Positions 19,172 to 27,864 of a DNA stretch of 64,000 nt are shown here, piece by piece; position 1 is the stretch's first letter, and every line of letters begins with the position of its first letter. Under the pieces are notes generated by a model. That model searched no databases. It was not told the origin of the DNA and saw nothing but the letters and a program-made list of their open reading frames with translations. Origin of the DNA: JALHST01 sp963798435 (GTDB taxonomy: Bacteria > Bacteroidota > Bacteroidia > Flavobacteriales > Flavobacteriaceae); assembly GCA_963798435.1 (NCBI GenBank), contig CAWCTF010000001.1, positions 372,001 through 436,000 on the forward strand, read 5' to 3'. Made by a program: the position numbers and the translations under genes.

Positions 19172-19491
19172 ACCTGAATTTAGGAATAGCGACTTTGTGT
19201 TCATCCGGTCGTGACGGGAAGTGGAATGCCGTTATTTGAAAATCCAGAGCAACCAACACTTCTTAAATTAATAATGACAAAACCCTTTGGAAGGGGTACC
19301 CTAACACGCTATTTTCGGCCTACAGACAAAAATAATTAAAAGTTAACACTTAGGGAGAACAATTTGAGTAGCCCGGGCAAAATTGTGCTAATTTACTATA
19401 TTGAAAATAACAATAGGAAAAAACACAAGGCTTTAAACCCTTGACTAGTTTGCTCCTGGAAGGTCGGAGTGCCTTTTAACACGTAAGTCAT
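19172..19491. other. gene-free stretch
   Basis: 320 bases with no supported gene. An AT-rich part precedes the lipoprotein gene and probably carries its promoter. Confidence 0.4.
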
Positions 19492-19942
19492 ATGAAAAAT
19501 TTGCTGCGAATTGCCCTTTTGATGTCTTGCCTGACTTCTTGTTCCCAATCACATGACATTGCCGGAGAATATGAAAGAAAAAGCGGAACGAGTATCTATT
19601 TATTAAAATTGCACCCAAGTGGTGTCTTCCATTTTGACTCATATACCAATGGACTCAATGGAAACCTGCCTTCGAATAATAAACTTAGTGGAAACCAGCC
19701 TGCGGAGCCCAGTATTAGTGGGCGAGGAACCTGGAGGGCTGACAATGATGTCATCTATTTCAGCACGAATCGGGATACCGATGTCGACTATGAGTATACC
19801 TTAAACTTTACAGACACAAAGGCGAAATTTATTAGTGAATCCCCAAAGGATACCATCCAATGAAAAATCAATCGTAAAACTGGAATTCTTTGAGTCAGGT
19901 ATTTTCTGGATCAATGGGGTTGAATTGATAAAGCGAAATTAA
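19492..19942 (+). pseudogene. small lipoprotein gene with a one-base frameshift
   Basis: The first frame starts at 19492 with a lipoprotein signal ending in LTSC (Cys17), then GEYERKSGTSIYLLKLHPSG and beta-rich sequence, and stops at TGA 19861-19863. Moving one base forward, the next frame continues as KSIVKLEFFESGIFWINGVE and ends at TAA 19940-19942. Removing one base near 19860-19862 gives one coherent protein of about 150 residues. I read this as a frameshift in the gene or sequence rather than a natural stop. The function is unknown. Confidence 0.72.
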
Positions 19943-20059
19943 GAGCGCCATATATCGCAGCTTGAACTTTTATAATCTAATTAAACCCAACCTAGATCCC
20001 TAATTATAAAATTTGTCACATTTAATTATTTTAAGCGTCTTTGGCAAAAAACCAGTAAA

Positions 20060-21208
20060 ATGAAAACAGTACTTACATCAATAGCTTTCCTTCTAATCTG
20101 TATATCCGGGTTTTCTCAAACCGTATCCATGGCCGATCGGCAAAAATTCGATGAACTTTTCAATACCGTAAGTAGCGACCCGAAAATGCTTTTTAACGGA
20201 ATCGTAATTGTAATGGAAAACGGAAAATTGGTCTATAAAAATACGAAGGGCTATGCCGATATATCAAAACAAAAAAACATCTCGACCAATACGAACTTCA
20301 GCCTGGCATCTCTTTCAAAAATATTTACCGCAATTGCCGTAATGCAATTAAAACAGCAAGGGAAAGTCGATTTAAATGATGCGCTCATAACGTATCTACC
20401 TGAATTTCCCTTCCCTGAGATAACTATCAAACAACTATTATCGCATACATCCGGTTTGCCCGATTTTGAAATATTTCAAAAGTATGCTATGCCAGAAACG
20501 CACATACTTAGTAATAACGAAGTTATTCCCGCCTTAAAAAACGTACAACTTATTGCAACCCCAGGGAGTGAGTGGCATTATTCTAGCATTGGTTATTGCT
20601 TGCTTGCTTTGTTAACAGAAAAAATAACGGGTCTGTCGTTCCAGGAATATCTCGAGGTAACTATTTGTAAACCGGCCGGTATGAAAAATACGTATGTCGC
20701 TGGTTATGATGCATCATCAAATGATACCACAACGGCGGTAAATTATGTACATCCAATACATCCTGGGGATCACCTAGCTGAGGAAGATGCCTTGAAAGAA
20801 AACAAGCAAGACCCAGTGCAAACCCTGATAGGACCTGGATTAATTGTAAGCAATGTCGATGATCTCTTAAAATTAGATGCTGCTCTGTATTCCGACGTTT
20901 TATTGAATACCGCATCTAAAGAGGAAATGTTTACCCCGGTAAAATTGACCGATGGCAGCTACGCACAATTAAACGCCCCTATTTATAACGGTCTTGGCTG
21001 GGGCATCGATATTGATACCTCTGCGGGCAAAATCGTTTCACACAATGGGGGAAGTCCCGGCATTGCAACTATCCTACTTAGAAACATAAAAAAGAAGCAA
21101 ACGGTAATCGTTCTTGAAAATACAGACAACTTTGCACCGATATTTTTTGGAGTTAACGCTATGAATCTCCTAAACAATAGACCACCTGCACGTTTTAGAA
21201 TGGATTAA
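20060..21208 (+). CDS. Exported serine hydrolase, class C beta-lactamase/penicillin-binding-like
   Basis: A 382-residue protein with a signal peptide (about 1-20, ending GFSQ). The serine beta-lactamase fold is shown by S84-L-S-K87 (SxxK), by Y174-S-S in place of the usual YxN, and by HNGGSPG near the C-terminus as the KTG-like box. Such enzymes act in the periplasm on peptides, esters or amides. Most single-domain versions are not clinical beta-lactamases. The missing Asn in YxN makes true beta-lactam hydrolysis less likely. Confidence 0.88.
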   Translation: MKTVLTSIAFLLICISGFSQTVSMADRQKFDELFNTVSSDPKMLFNGIVIVMENGKLVYKNTKGYADISKQKNISTNTNFSLASLSKIFTAIAVMQLKQQGKVDLNDALITYLPEFPFPEITIKQLLSHTSGLPDFEIFQKYAMPETHILSNNEVIPALKNVQLIATPGSEWHYSSIGYCLLALLTEKITGLSFQEYLEVTICKPAGMKNTYVAGYDASSNDTTTAVNYVHPIHPGDHLAEEDALKENKQDPVQTLIGPGLIVSNVDDLLKLDAALYSDVLLNTASKEEMFTPVKLTDGSYAQLNAPIYNGLGWGIDIDTSAGKIVSHNGGSPGIATILLRNIKKKQTVIVLENTDNFAPIFFGVNAMNLLNNRPPARFRMD

Positions 21209-21428
21209 CCTGGCACAAACCGTTAACGCACACTTTGCCGACAGCCTACAGGATGAAGAGCGCTATATGCTTGTAATTGTTTTGGATATTCAGGAATTCC
21301 AAAATTTCACCCCTGCCCTATTGTCATATTCATCTAATATGTATCTTAGATATACGGCAATTTAAAACCAGTATTGTGATATGAAAAGGCATGTCGGTTT
21401 TGATTTTTAGAACGATACAACGCATACT

Positions 21429-22124
21429 ATGACAAAAAACATTAAGAATAATTTGATTACCTATTTCTTCCTACTAGGTGTCGCAATCGTCGGTATTTTT
21501 TATGGAAATGCGATTGTATCGAATTTTAAATTCCTTCGGGTTTGGGAATTTGCCAATATCTTAATGTTACTTATCGGGGTACCCTTTTTATTTTTTCAGG
21601 CGAAAGCAAAACTGCCTGATTTTTGGGAAGCTACGATTTCTCAAAAAAACAGGTTCCTATTGCCAATTGCCATAGGTATTGTTTTCGGAATATTGGATGT
21701 TTTGGTCTTTAAAGTCCTATTGCATCCCGAACCGTATCAAGAGCTCCCCCCCTTTGTGCAACCTTTCCCCTATTCGATTTTTTTATACCTTTCAGGGGCC
21801 TTTGAGGTGGAGGTATTTTATCGACTGATACCGCTTACTATTATCCTGATTTTTGGTAATTGGTACAAGGGAGGCAAGTATTACATGTCATTTTTCTGGG
21901 CAGCAGCCGTATTAACAGCGCTCAGGGAGCCTTTGGAACAACTCCCTGAAGGAAGTGTTGCACTGATCATCTATAGCCTATTTACAGGATTCTTGATGAA
22001 TTTTTTACAAGCGATCTGGTATCGCAAGGCCGGCTTCTTGGCATCGCTCTCTATTCGTCTTGGCCATTATTTGATTTGGCACATACTTCTTGGGATGTAC
22101 ATCCAATATGTTGAGTTGCCATGA
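21429..22124 (+). CDS. CPBP-like multi-pass membrane protein
   Basis: A 231-residue protein with about seven or eight hydrophobic helices. E128-x-x-x-R132 in AFEVEVFYRLIPL resembles the EExxxR motif of the CPBP/Abi membrane protease family, but the first Glu is Val. A second motif region with RLGHYLIWH near the C-terminus supplies histidines. This supports a distant CPBP-type fold, possibly with altered activity. The family cleaves prenylated or other membrane substrates in some organisms; a substrate here is unknown. Confidence 0.55.
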   Translation: MTKNIKNNLITYFFLLGVAIVGIFYGNAIVSNFKFLRVWEFANILMLLIGVPFLFFQAKAKLPDFWEATISQKNRFLLPIAIGIVFGILDVLVFKVLLHPEPYQELPPFVQPFPYSIFLYLSGAFEVEVFYRLIPLTIILIFGNWYKGGKYYMSFFWAAAVLTALREPLEQLPEGSVALIIYSLFTGFLMNFLQAIWYRKAGFLASLSIRLGHYLIWHILLGMYIQYVELP

Positions 22125-22207
22125 TACTCCGTATGCCTTCTGCAAATAGTGTGTACATTGATACTTGTAAGGTATAAACTTAAAAGTCTATAGCCAAAAA
22201 TCAAGGA

Positions 22208-22549
22208 ATGATAAACAAGGAAAATTCGAAAAGTTATAAATGGGGCGACAACTGTGAGAGTTGGGTCTTTGTGGAGAACGAAAATGTTTCCATTAAAATG
22301 GAAACCATGCCGAGTATGACCAAGGAAAAACGACATTTTCATGCAATTGCACAACAGTTTTTCTACATCTTAAAAGGCCAAGCGACATTTTATATTTCTG
22401 ATATAACAAAAGTAATAAACGAACAACAAGGAATTCTAATCGACCCTCAAACTGAACATGCTATTGCCAACGAAACGGAACAATCGTTGGATTTTCTTAT
22501 CATTTCACAACCTTCTACGATGAACGACCGCACAACAATCGAAAATTGA
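22208..22549 (+). CDS. Cupin-domain protein
   Basis: A 113-residue protein with a single cupin barrel. The region KEKRHFHAIAQQFFYILKGQ holds the first cupin motif (H.H......E replaced in part by Q). ILIDPQTEHAIANETEQSLDF holds the second. Small single-domain cupins bind a metal and small ligand; this one is uncharacterised. Its stop overlaps a decayed GNAT gene, implying an ancient two-gene operon. Confidence 0.82.
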   Translation: MINKENSKSYKWGDNCESWVFVENENVSIKMETMPSMTKEKRHFHAIAQQFFYILKGQATFYISDITKVINEQQGILIDPQTEHAIANETEQSLDFLIISQPSTMNDRTTIEN

Positions 22550-22693
22550 TCATTCGAAAAGCAAACGAAAAAGACGTGGCCGCAATCGTTCAGATGATTG
22601 GGCACGACAAACTCGGAAAATAACGCGAGAATTTCCAAATCCCATGATACTGAATGCGCCAGGAATCAATTATTCGTAGTAAGTGAAAATTAG
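22546..22693 (+). pseudogene. GNAT acetyltransferase remnant
   Basis: Starting with TTG at 22546, overlapping the cupin stop, the frame reads LIIRKANEKDVAAIVQMIGH before a stop at 22621. Past the stop the same DNA gives RENFQIP and, one frame away, RNQLFVVSEN. Together these match the N-terminal third of a GNAT acetyltransferase, broken by stops and shifts. The acetyl-CoA-binding loop is not visible, and the following 250 bases contain no gene. This is a pseudogene. Confidence 0.6.
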
Positions 22694-22952
22694 TGCTCAA
22701 AGGGAATTCGGTTTAAAAATGTATAAAAGAACAATGCTATCTATGGAAGATTTATTTGCGCATTTAGAGAAGGAATGGAATGCTAGAAACAAGAAATAAC
22801 AAAAGCTATAAAACATATACTATATTGTAGGCTTTTAAATTGTGTGCTCGTAATTTCATCACCAAGGTGAAATAAAATCTAGTAATTTATACAACTTGGT
22901 AAATAAGTAACTGTTAGTGTTCGTGCTAAACAAATCCTTTAATCACTTCAAT

Positions 22953-24035
22953 ATGATACGTAAGCTACCTTTCTTGATTTCTTCGATTCTTATGCTTTGT
23001 TTTTTTCAATCAGTGAAGGGTCAGTCAACCTATGCTAAGGAAATAAAACATACTGCGATTTCCCTCTACAACTCATTTGATAAGATGCAAAACATGACTG
23101 GTTTGCTTCAATTTAATGACACCGCTAGGGTAAAGTGGAATAATCTCCCCGTTGGTTTAAGAGCAAGGGTAGGTACAAGTATTGGTACCATGAGCGACGA
23201 ACAAAGAATACTGCTTCATCGGGTACTTTCAGCTTCGTTAAGCTCACAAGGGTATTTAAAGGCAACAAGCATTATGCATCTTGATGACTTACTAAATCGC
23301 TATGCCGACAACCTTATGTATAAAAAAGAAATCAATGACACGACCTATACTTTTTTAAAGGCGTTGTTATGGTCACATAAAAATTTCTATTTTGCTTTTT
23401 TCGGGAAACCTACCGATAGCATTTGGGGCTATAAATTAGAAGGGCACCATTTATCGATCAACTTTACATTTGTGGACGATAAAATATCAGTCACTCCTTT
23501 TTTTATAGGTACCGACCCGGCCGAATACCCTGATACGGAATATGCGGGTTGGCGAGTTCTTGGACAAGAAGAAGACTTAGGCATCAAACTAATACACTTA
23601 TTTACTCAGGAGCAACAAATGAAATCAACAATGAGCACAGCCGTACCCGCAGACATTATTACAGCCGCGGATAGCGGTAAGCGTCTGATAGATAATTGGG
23701 GGTTACAAGCATCCGAAATGACCTTAGAGCAAAAGGCTGTTTTAGAATATATTATAAGGGAATTTGTATTTAATCTCGAATATGATAAAGCGGTTATAGA
23801 ATATGATAAAATCCTAAAAGCTGGCATTGATAAAATTTATTTTGGATGGATTGGGGCGTATGATGAAACAAAGGCGCATTATTATGTTTTAAATGGACCT
23901 ACTTTTCTTATAGAATTCGACAATAATGGGGGGCCAAGGCAACGGGCAAACCATATACATGCTATCTGGAGGGAAAAAAGCAATGAATATGGGGAAGACG
24001 TATTAAAAACACACTACCTAACTGAAAAACAATAG
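22953..24035 (+). CDS. Exported DUF3500 protein
   Basis: A 360-residue protein with a signal peptide (about 1-24, ending VKGQ). The start at 22953 is chosen because it opens directly on the signal. The body matches DUF3500: WSHKNFYFAFFGKP, WGYKLEGHHLSINFTFVDD, FFIGTDPAEY and the C-terminal GPTFLIEFDNNG with NHIHAIWR. Conserved His and Asp/Glu residues in these motifs hint at metal binding. The family has no established reaction. It is a single gene with no obvious operon partner. Confidence 0.87.
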   Translation: MIRKLPFLISSILMLCFFQSVKGQSTYAKEIKHTAISLYNSFDKMQNMTGLLQFNDTARVKWNNLPVGLRARVGTSIGTMSDEQRILLHRVLSASLSSQGYLKATSIMHLDDLLNRYADNLMYKKEINDTTYTFLKALLWSHKNFYFAFFGKPTDSIWGYKLEGHHLSINFTFVDDKISVTPFFIGTDPAEYPDTEYAGWRVLGQEEDLGIKLIHLFTQEQQMKSTMSTAVPADIITAADSGKRLIDNWGLQASEMTLEQKAVLEYIIREFVFNLEYDKAVIEYDKILKAGIDKIYFGWIGAYDETKAHYYVLNGPTFLIEFDNNGGPRQRANHIHAIWREKSNEYGEDVLKTHYLTEKQ

Positions 24036-24143
24036 GAATCCTAAATGATCGAACGCCAGCACCAAGTAAATTTAAATTGGGACCCTGGTTTATTCTGATA
24101 ATTTTAGTATATGTGATAGGAATGCTAAACCCGAAAATCAAAT

Positions 24144-24566
24144 ATGATATTATACGGTCCTACCCCTTTTTCCCAAACTTATTTTCATGGTACAAAGGCT
24201 GATCTTAAACTTGGCGACTTTATAAAAGTTGGAAACAACTCGAACTATGGCCATAGAAAAAACGCCAAATTTATTTTTTTGTCAGCGACCCTTGATGCGG
24301 CGATTTGGGGAGCAGAACTTGCAATTGGAGTGGACAGACAAAGAATTTATTTGGTAGAACCAACTGGGGAAATTGAAGATGACCCGGATTTGACCGATAA
24401 AAAATTCCCAGGCAATCCGACAAAATCGTATCGTTCGACCCAACCATTCAAAGTGGTAGGTGAGGTTTCTGTTTGGCAAGGTCATCCATCAGAACAAGTT
24501 ACCGCCATGAAAGAAACATTAGCTAGATTGAAAGATCAAGGCATTGATTCACTTAATGACGAATAA
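24144..24566 (+). CDS. arr: Rifampin ADP-ribosyltransferase
   Basis: A 140-residue enzyme of the Arr family, which inactivates rifamycins by transferring ADP-ribose from NAD+. The family's key features are present: YFHGTKADLKLGD (with the catalytic-region His), IFLSATLDAAIWGAELA, YLVEPTGEIEDDPDLTDKKF with the acidic residues, and KSYRSTQPFKVVGEV. The length equals that of known Arr enzymes. Arr homologs are common in environmental bacteria, so this does not by itself show acquired resistance. It lies 45 bases before a DinB-like gene. Confidence 0.9.
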   Translation: MILYGPTPFSQTYFHGTKADLKLGDFIKVGNNSNYGHRKNAKFIFLSATLDAAIWGAELAIGVDRQRIYLVEPTGEIEDDPDLTDKKFPGNPTKSYRSTQPFKVVGEVSVWQGHPSEQVTAMKETLARLKDQGIDSLNDE

Positions 24567-24610
24567 GAAAGAAAATCAATGCCCTTATTTAACATTCAGA
24601 TTGACAAAGT

Positions 24611-25144
24611 ATGGAGAAAGTAATAAAAGAAATCGTGTGGAATCAATTCGGGGCCAGTATCGATATGCTTATCAATGTTATCTCAAATTGCCCGGAGGAT
24701 TATTTTTTAACACATAGACGCTTTTATTACATTGCATTTCACAGCACGATTTTTTTAGACTACTATTTGTCTGTACCTCCGAAAGATTTTTCGCCACTCC
24801 TTTCCTTTACACAAAAAGAACCACAAGACCGACCGGAAGAAGCGATCGATGATATGATACCTGACAAAATCTACAGGAAACAGGAACTTGTGAACTATTT
24901 GAAACAAAGTCGGGCGAAATGTAAAAAAATGATTACTGCCTTGTCAGATGAAATAGGTAACGAAAGATTTAGAGAAGGCGATGGACCAAATGATATGGAT
25001 TATTCGGTTCTGGAAATTTTGCTCTACAACCTAAGACATACCCAACACCATGTAGCACAATTAAACCTATTGTTACGACAAGACAAAGACCAACATATGG
25101 AGTGGTCATTTCGGGTAGGCGACCTAAAAAATTTAGAACTATGA
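24611..25144 (+). CDS. DinB family protein
   Basis: A 177-residue four-helix-bundle protein. The pattern THRRFYYIAFHSTIFLDYYL and the C-terminal LEILLYNLRHTQHHVAQLN give the three His positions of a DinB-type metal site. Family members may act as metal-dependent transferases. The substrate is unknown. It differs clearly from the DinB protein at 18710-19171. Confidence 0.85.
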   Translation: MEKVIKEIVWNQFGASIDMLINVISNCPEDYFLTHRRFYYIAFHSTIFLDYYLSVPPKDFSPLLSFTQKEPQDRPEEAIDDMIPDKIYRKQELVNYLKQSRAKCKKMITALSDEIGNERFREGDGPNDMDYSVLEILLYNLRHTQHHVAQLNLLLRQDKDQHMEWSFRVGDLKNLEL

Positions 25145-25298
25145 GGTAAAATCGCAACGAGCTGCCAGCGACCTACCCATTGCAACTAATTTTTAAGGGA
25201 ACTTCCGGAAAGTCTTCGGAAAATCAATATCCCGAACCCTCATTTCAGGTCACGATGGAGAAAAAACCAAGACAATTAACAGGTAATACTTTAGCAAA

Positions 25299-25661
25299 AT
25301 GACCAAAAAGGAAACCGCGAAGGCATTTCTACAGCAAGCAGGTACCGGAAAGGTAAAAGAAGCGTTCGATAACTTTGTTTCAAGTGATTTTATACATCAT
25401 AACCAATATTTTGAGGGAACTGGTGAAGCCTTGCGGAAAGCAATGGAAACCGCCCATCAAACCCATCCCAATAGCGCGATCGAAATTAAATATTGTTATG
25501 CAGAGGCCAATACCGTCATTACCCATTCGCTTGTGATAAAGGAAAAAATGGAAATAGCCGTCATACATATCTTCAGGTTCGATGGAGATAAAATAGTTGA
25601 ATTATGGGATTTGGGTCAGCCGATTGAAAAAGATACACCGAACAAAAATGGATTGTTTTAA
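25299..25661 (+). CDS. SnoaL/NTF2-like protein
   Basis: A 120-residue protein with the NTF2-like cone fold. It begins TKKETAKAFLQQAGTGKVKEAF, followed by SDFIHHNQYFEG and a final strand FDGDKIVELWDLGQPI, the usual SnoaL-like ending. Members are small hydrolases, isomerases or binding proteins. The His pair HHN may take part in catalysis. A paralog lies at 37322-37702. Confidence 0.85.
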   Translation: MTKKETAKAFLQQAGTGKVKEAFDNFVSSDFIHHNQYFEGTGEALRKAMETAHQTHPNSAIEIKYCYAEANTVITHSLVIKEKMEIAVIHIFRFDGDKIVELWDLGQPIEKDTPNKNGLF

Positions 25662-25874
25662 GAGGGTGATCGCTGTATAACGAAAAAAATCAGAAGAAGC
25701 ATATTAGTGAACGCCCATGCGATGCGTTCTAATTTTCCTCACGGAAAATATACCGTAACCGCGATATCCAGGATGAAGTCATAGCAAAGGTGATGATCAT
25801 CACCGCATCCTTCACAATACGAATACCCACCTCCCCACAATGTACTATGCATAAAGAAAATAAAATAATTAAAA

Positions 25875-25915
25875 AAATAGTTGCGCAATCAAATAGTTGC
25901 ATATATATTTGCAAC
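25875..25915 (+). promoter_or_regulatory. Promoter and probable ArsR operator
   Basis: TATATTTG at 25904-25911 matches the Bacteroidota -7 element TAnnTTTG, and GTTG at 25880-25883 lies about 20 bases upstream. The promoter overlaps an inverted repeat, GTTGCA-N8-TGCAAC, at 25896-25915, and AAATAGTTGC occurs twice, 16 bases apart. Such palindromes are typical ArsR-type operators, so the downstream regulator probably represses its own operon. Confidence 0.65.
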
Positions 25916-25938
25916 CACTTAGTAGCACATTTAAGGTT

Positions 25939-26265
25939 ATGGAAACAAGACGAGACGTTTTTCAAGCAATTGCAGACCCCACGAGAAGAGCGATAATTTT
26001 GCTCTTGGCGGTGGGTGCCATGACTCCAAATGCCCTTGCCGAACATTTTAATTCGAGTAGGCAAGCGGTTTCCAAGCATTTACAAATCCTTGCCGCATGT
26101 GAATTAGTGAAACAGGAACAACAGGGCCGGGAAATTCAGTATCATCTAAATGTTGACAAAATGAAAGACATCGAAAAATGGTTAGCACAGTTTAAATTAT
26201 TGCTTGCCAAACGTTTTAACCAACTTGATATCGTATTAGAAGAACTAAAATCGAAAAGAAAATGA
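25939..26265 (+). CDS. ArsR-type winged-helix regulator
   Basis: A 108-residue winged-helix repressor. ATG 25939 is preferred because METRRDVFQAIADPTRRAI is the classic family opening; an upstream in-frame start overlaps the operator. The recognition helix is NSSRQAVSKHLQILAACELV. There is no CxC metal site, so it is not an arsenic or metal sensor of the usual kind. It overlaps the next gene by four bases (ATGA). ArsR regulators of this type are often paired with SRPBCC genes. Confidence 0.9.
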   Translation: METRRDVFQAIADPTRRAIILLLAVGAMTPNALAEHFNSSRQAVSKHLQILAACELVKQEQQGREIQYHLNVDKMKDIEKWLAQFKLLLAKRFNQLDIVLEELKSKRK

Positions 26266-27230
26266 ACAGCAACTTACAATTTGATTTCATTGTCAACAAA
26301 GAAAACAACACCGTACATGTTACGCGTGAGTTTGCAGCCAACCTTGAACTGGTATGGGCAGCCTGGACTGACCCGGAAATACTTGACCAATGGTGGGCCC
26401 CCAAACCCTATCGCACCGAAACCAAATCAATGGATTTCAGGGAGGGCGGAATGTGGTTGTATGCCATGATCAGTCCTCAGGATGAAAAGCACTGGTGCAA
26501 AAATGACTATCAAAAAATAACACATCACAAAAGTTTCACTGGTCTAGATGCGTTTTGTGATGCGCATGGTTCGGCAAACACCAACTTGCCCAGAACGTTA
26601 TGGACCAATGAATTTCAGGATAACGGCCCCACAACTACCGTGAATATCCTAGCCAAATATGAAAGTCTTGCCGATCTGGAACAGATCATTGAAATGGGCT
26701 TTAAAGAAGGCTTTACCATGGCACTTGAAAATCTTGACCACTATATTGAAGCGCAGTTTAAGTTACGAAAGGAAAATAAGCCCAACCAAAAAGCACGCGT
26801 CACCACGTATTTGAATTTTTCGGGGAAAACCGAAGAAGCATTCCTATTTTATAAATCCGTTTTCAAAACTGAGTTCCTCGGAAAAGGGATTCAACGGTTT
26901 GGCGATATTCCGCCTGAAGCAGGACATCCACCCGTTGCCGAGCCGATCAAAAAAATGGTGTTACATATAGAGCTTCCTATTACCGGTGGACACATTTTAA
27001 TGGGAACAGACGCTCCTGAAGAAATGGGCTTTAAACTGACACGAGGAAACAATATGCACATCTGTATTGAACCTGATACACGGCGAGAAGCTGACCGGTT
27101 ATTCAATGAACTCTCAGCCGGGGGAACCGTTACAATGCCGATGGCTGATATGTTTTTTGGCGCTTATTTTGGGGAATTTTCAGATAAATATGGAATTAAT
27201 TGGATGATAAACTTTCAAAAAATCGCCTGA
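26262..27230 (+). CDS. SRPBCC-VOC two-domain fusion protein
   Basis: A 322-residue fusion. Residues 1-165 form an AHSA1/SRPBCC domain (REFAANLELVWAAWTDPEIL, then DQWWAPKPYRTE). Residues 178-322 form a PhnB-like VOC domain (TTYLNFSGKTEEAFLFYKSV, GHILMGTDAPEEMGF and FGAYFGEFSDKYGINWMI). Both folds bind small hydrophobic or phosphonate-like ligands, and the fusion suggests they share one ligand path. The gene overlaps the arsR stop and the doxX start, so the three are translationally coupled. Its ligand is unknown. Confidence 0.88.
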   Translation: MNSNLQFDFIVNKENNTVHVTREFAANLELVWAAWTDPEILDQWWAPKPYRTETKSMDFREGGMWLYAMISPQDEKHWCKNDYQKITHHKSFTGLDAFCDAHGSANTNLPRTLWTNEFQDNGPTTTVNILAKYESLADLEQIIEMGFKEGFTMALENLDHYIEAQFKLRKENKPNQKARVTTYLNFSGKTEEAFLFYKSVFKTEFLGKGIQRFGDIPPEAGHPPVAEPIKKMVLHIELPITGGHILMGTDAPEEMGFKLTRGNNMHICIEPDTRREADRLFNELSAGGTVTMPMADMFFGAYFGEFSDKYGINWMINFQKIA

Positions 27231-27607
27231 TGAAAAAGAAAGTCCTATTTATTTTAAGCGTGCTTTTCGGGGTATTGTTTATCAATGCCGGACTCAACAA
27301 ATTCTTTAATTATATGCCAATGCCCGAAAACATGCCCGAACGATTAGTGAAGGTGATGGAAGCTTTTATGACCATTGGTTGGTTGATGCCATTGGTTGGG
27401 GTTTTCGAGATACTTGGCGGTGCATTATTCATTGTACCAAAGACAAGGGCCTTAGGAGCACTCGTTATCTTTCCCATAATGGTGGGAATTTTGTTAACGA
27501 ATAGTGTAAACGCACCTTCCGGGTTACCAATGGCGGTCATCTTGTTTTTAATTAACCTGTGGGTTCTCTTTGAAAATAGAGATCACTATGTACCCATATT
27601 AAAATAA
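27230..27607 (+). CDS. DoxX-like integral membrane protein
   Basis: A 125-residue, four-helix membrane protein. It opens MKKKVLFILSVLFGVLFINA and continues with GLNKFFNY, GWLMPLVGVFEILGGALFIV and a C-terminal VLFENRDHY. It is very close to the DoxX-like protein at 1838-2215, so the two are paralogs. ATG 27230 overlaps the preceding stop (ATGA) and is preferred over an in-frame start 30 bases upstream. It ends the arsR-SRPBCC-VOC-doxX operon. Confidence 0.88.
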   Translation: MKKKVLFILSVLFGVLFINAGLNKFFNYMPMPENMPERLVKVMEAFMTIGWLMPLVGVFEILGGALFIVPKTRALGALVIFPIMVGILLTNSVNAPSGLPMAVILFLINLWVLFENRDHYVPILK

Positions 27608-27864
27608 GCAGCGTCAAGCCCTCAACGTTTATGTATGATCCGAGAAAACTCATAATGGATTGTTTTAATCGATAGCCCTATTTCTATCTGAAAAGTATAC
27701 CTGCCAGCCACGCACTTTATCATTGGTCGGGTGCAGTTTATGGTTTAAATATTTATCTTCGTTAAACGTGCCTATAACACCAAATAGATTCGATTTCTAT
27801 ATCAAACCATTGCTGATTAGCCCGGTTTCTAACGTTCTAAAGGCCATATAAATCATGTTACCCA

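Noticed and set aside
20060..21208. Class C beta-lactamase as a resistance gene
   Set aside because: YxN is replaced by YSS and the gene resembles general exported serine hydrolases, so resistance is not claimed.
22699..22797. Frame ending in LKMYKRTMLSMEDLFAHLEK
   Set aside because: It could be the end of the decayed GNAT gene but does not match a GNAT C-terminus; too short to call.
27665..27856. Minus-strand frame of 63 codons with one internal TAG, reading GTFNEDKYLNHKLHPTNDK and RGWQVYFSDRNRAID
   Set aside because: Protein-like but short and broken, in the intergenic region before the PaiB gene; family not recognised.
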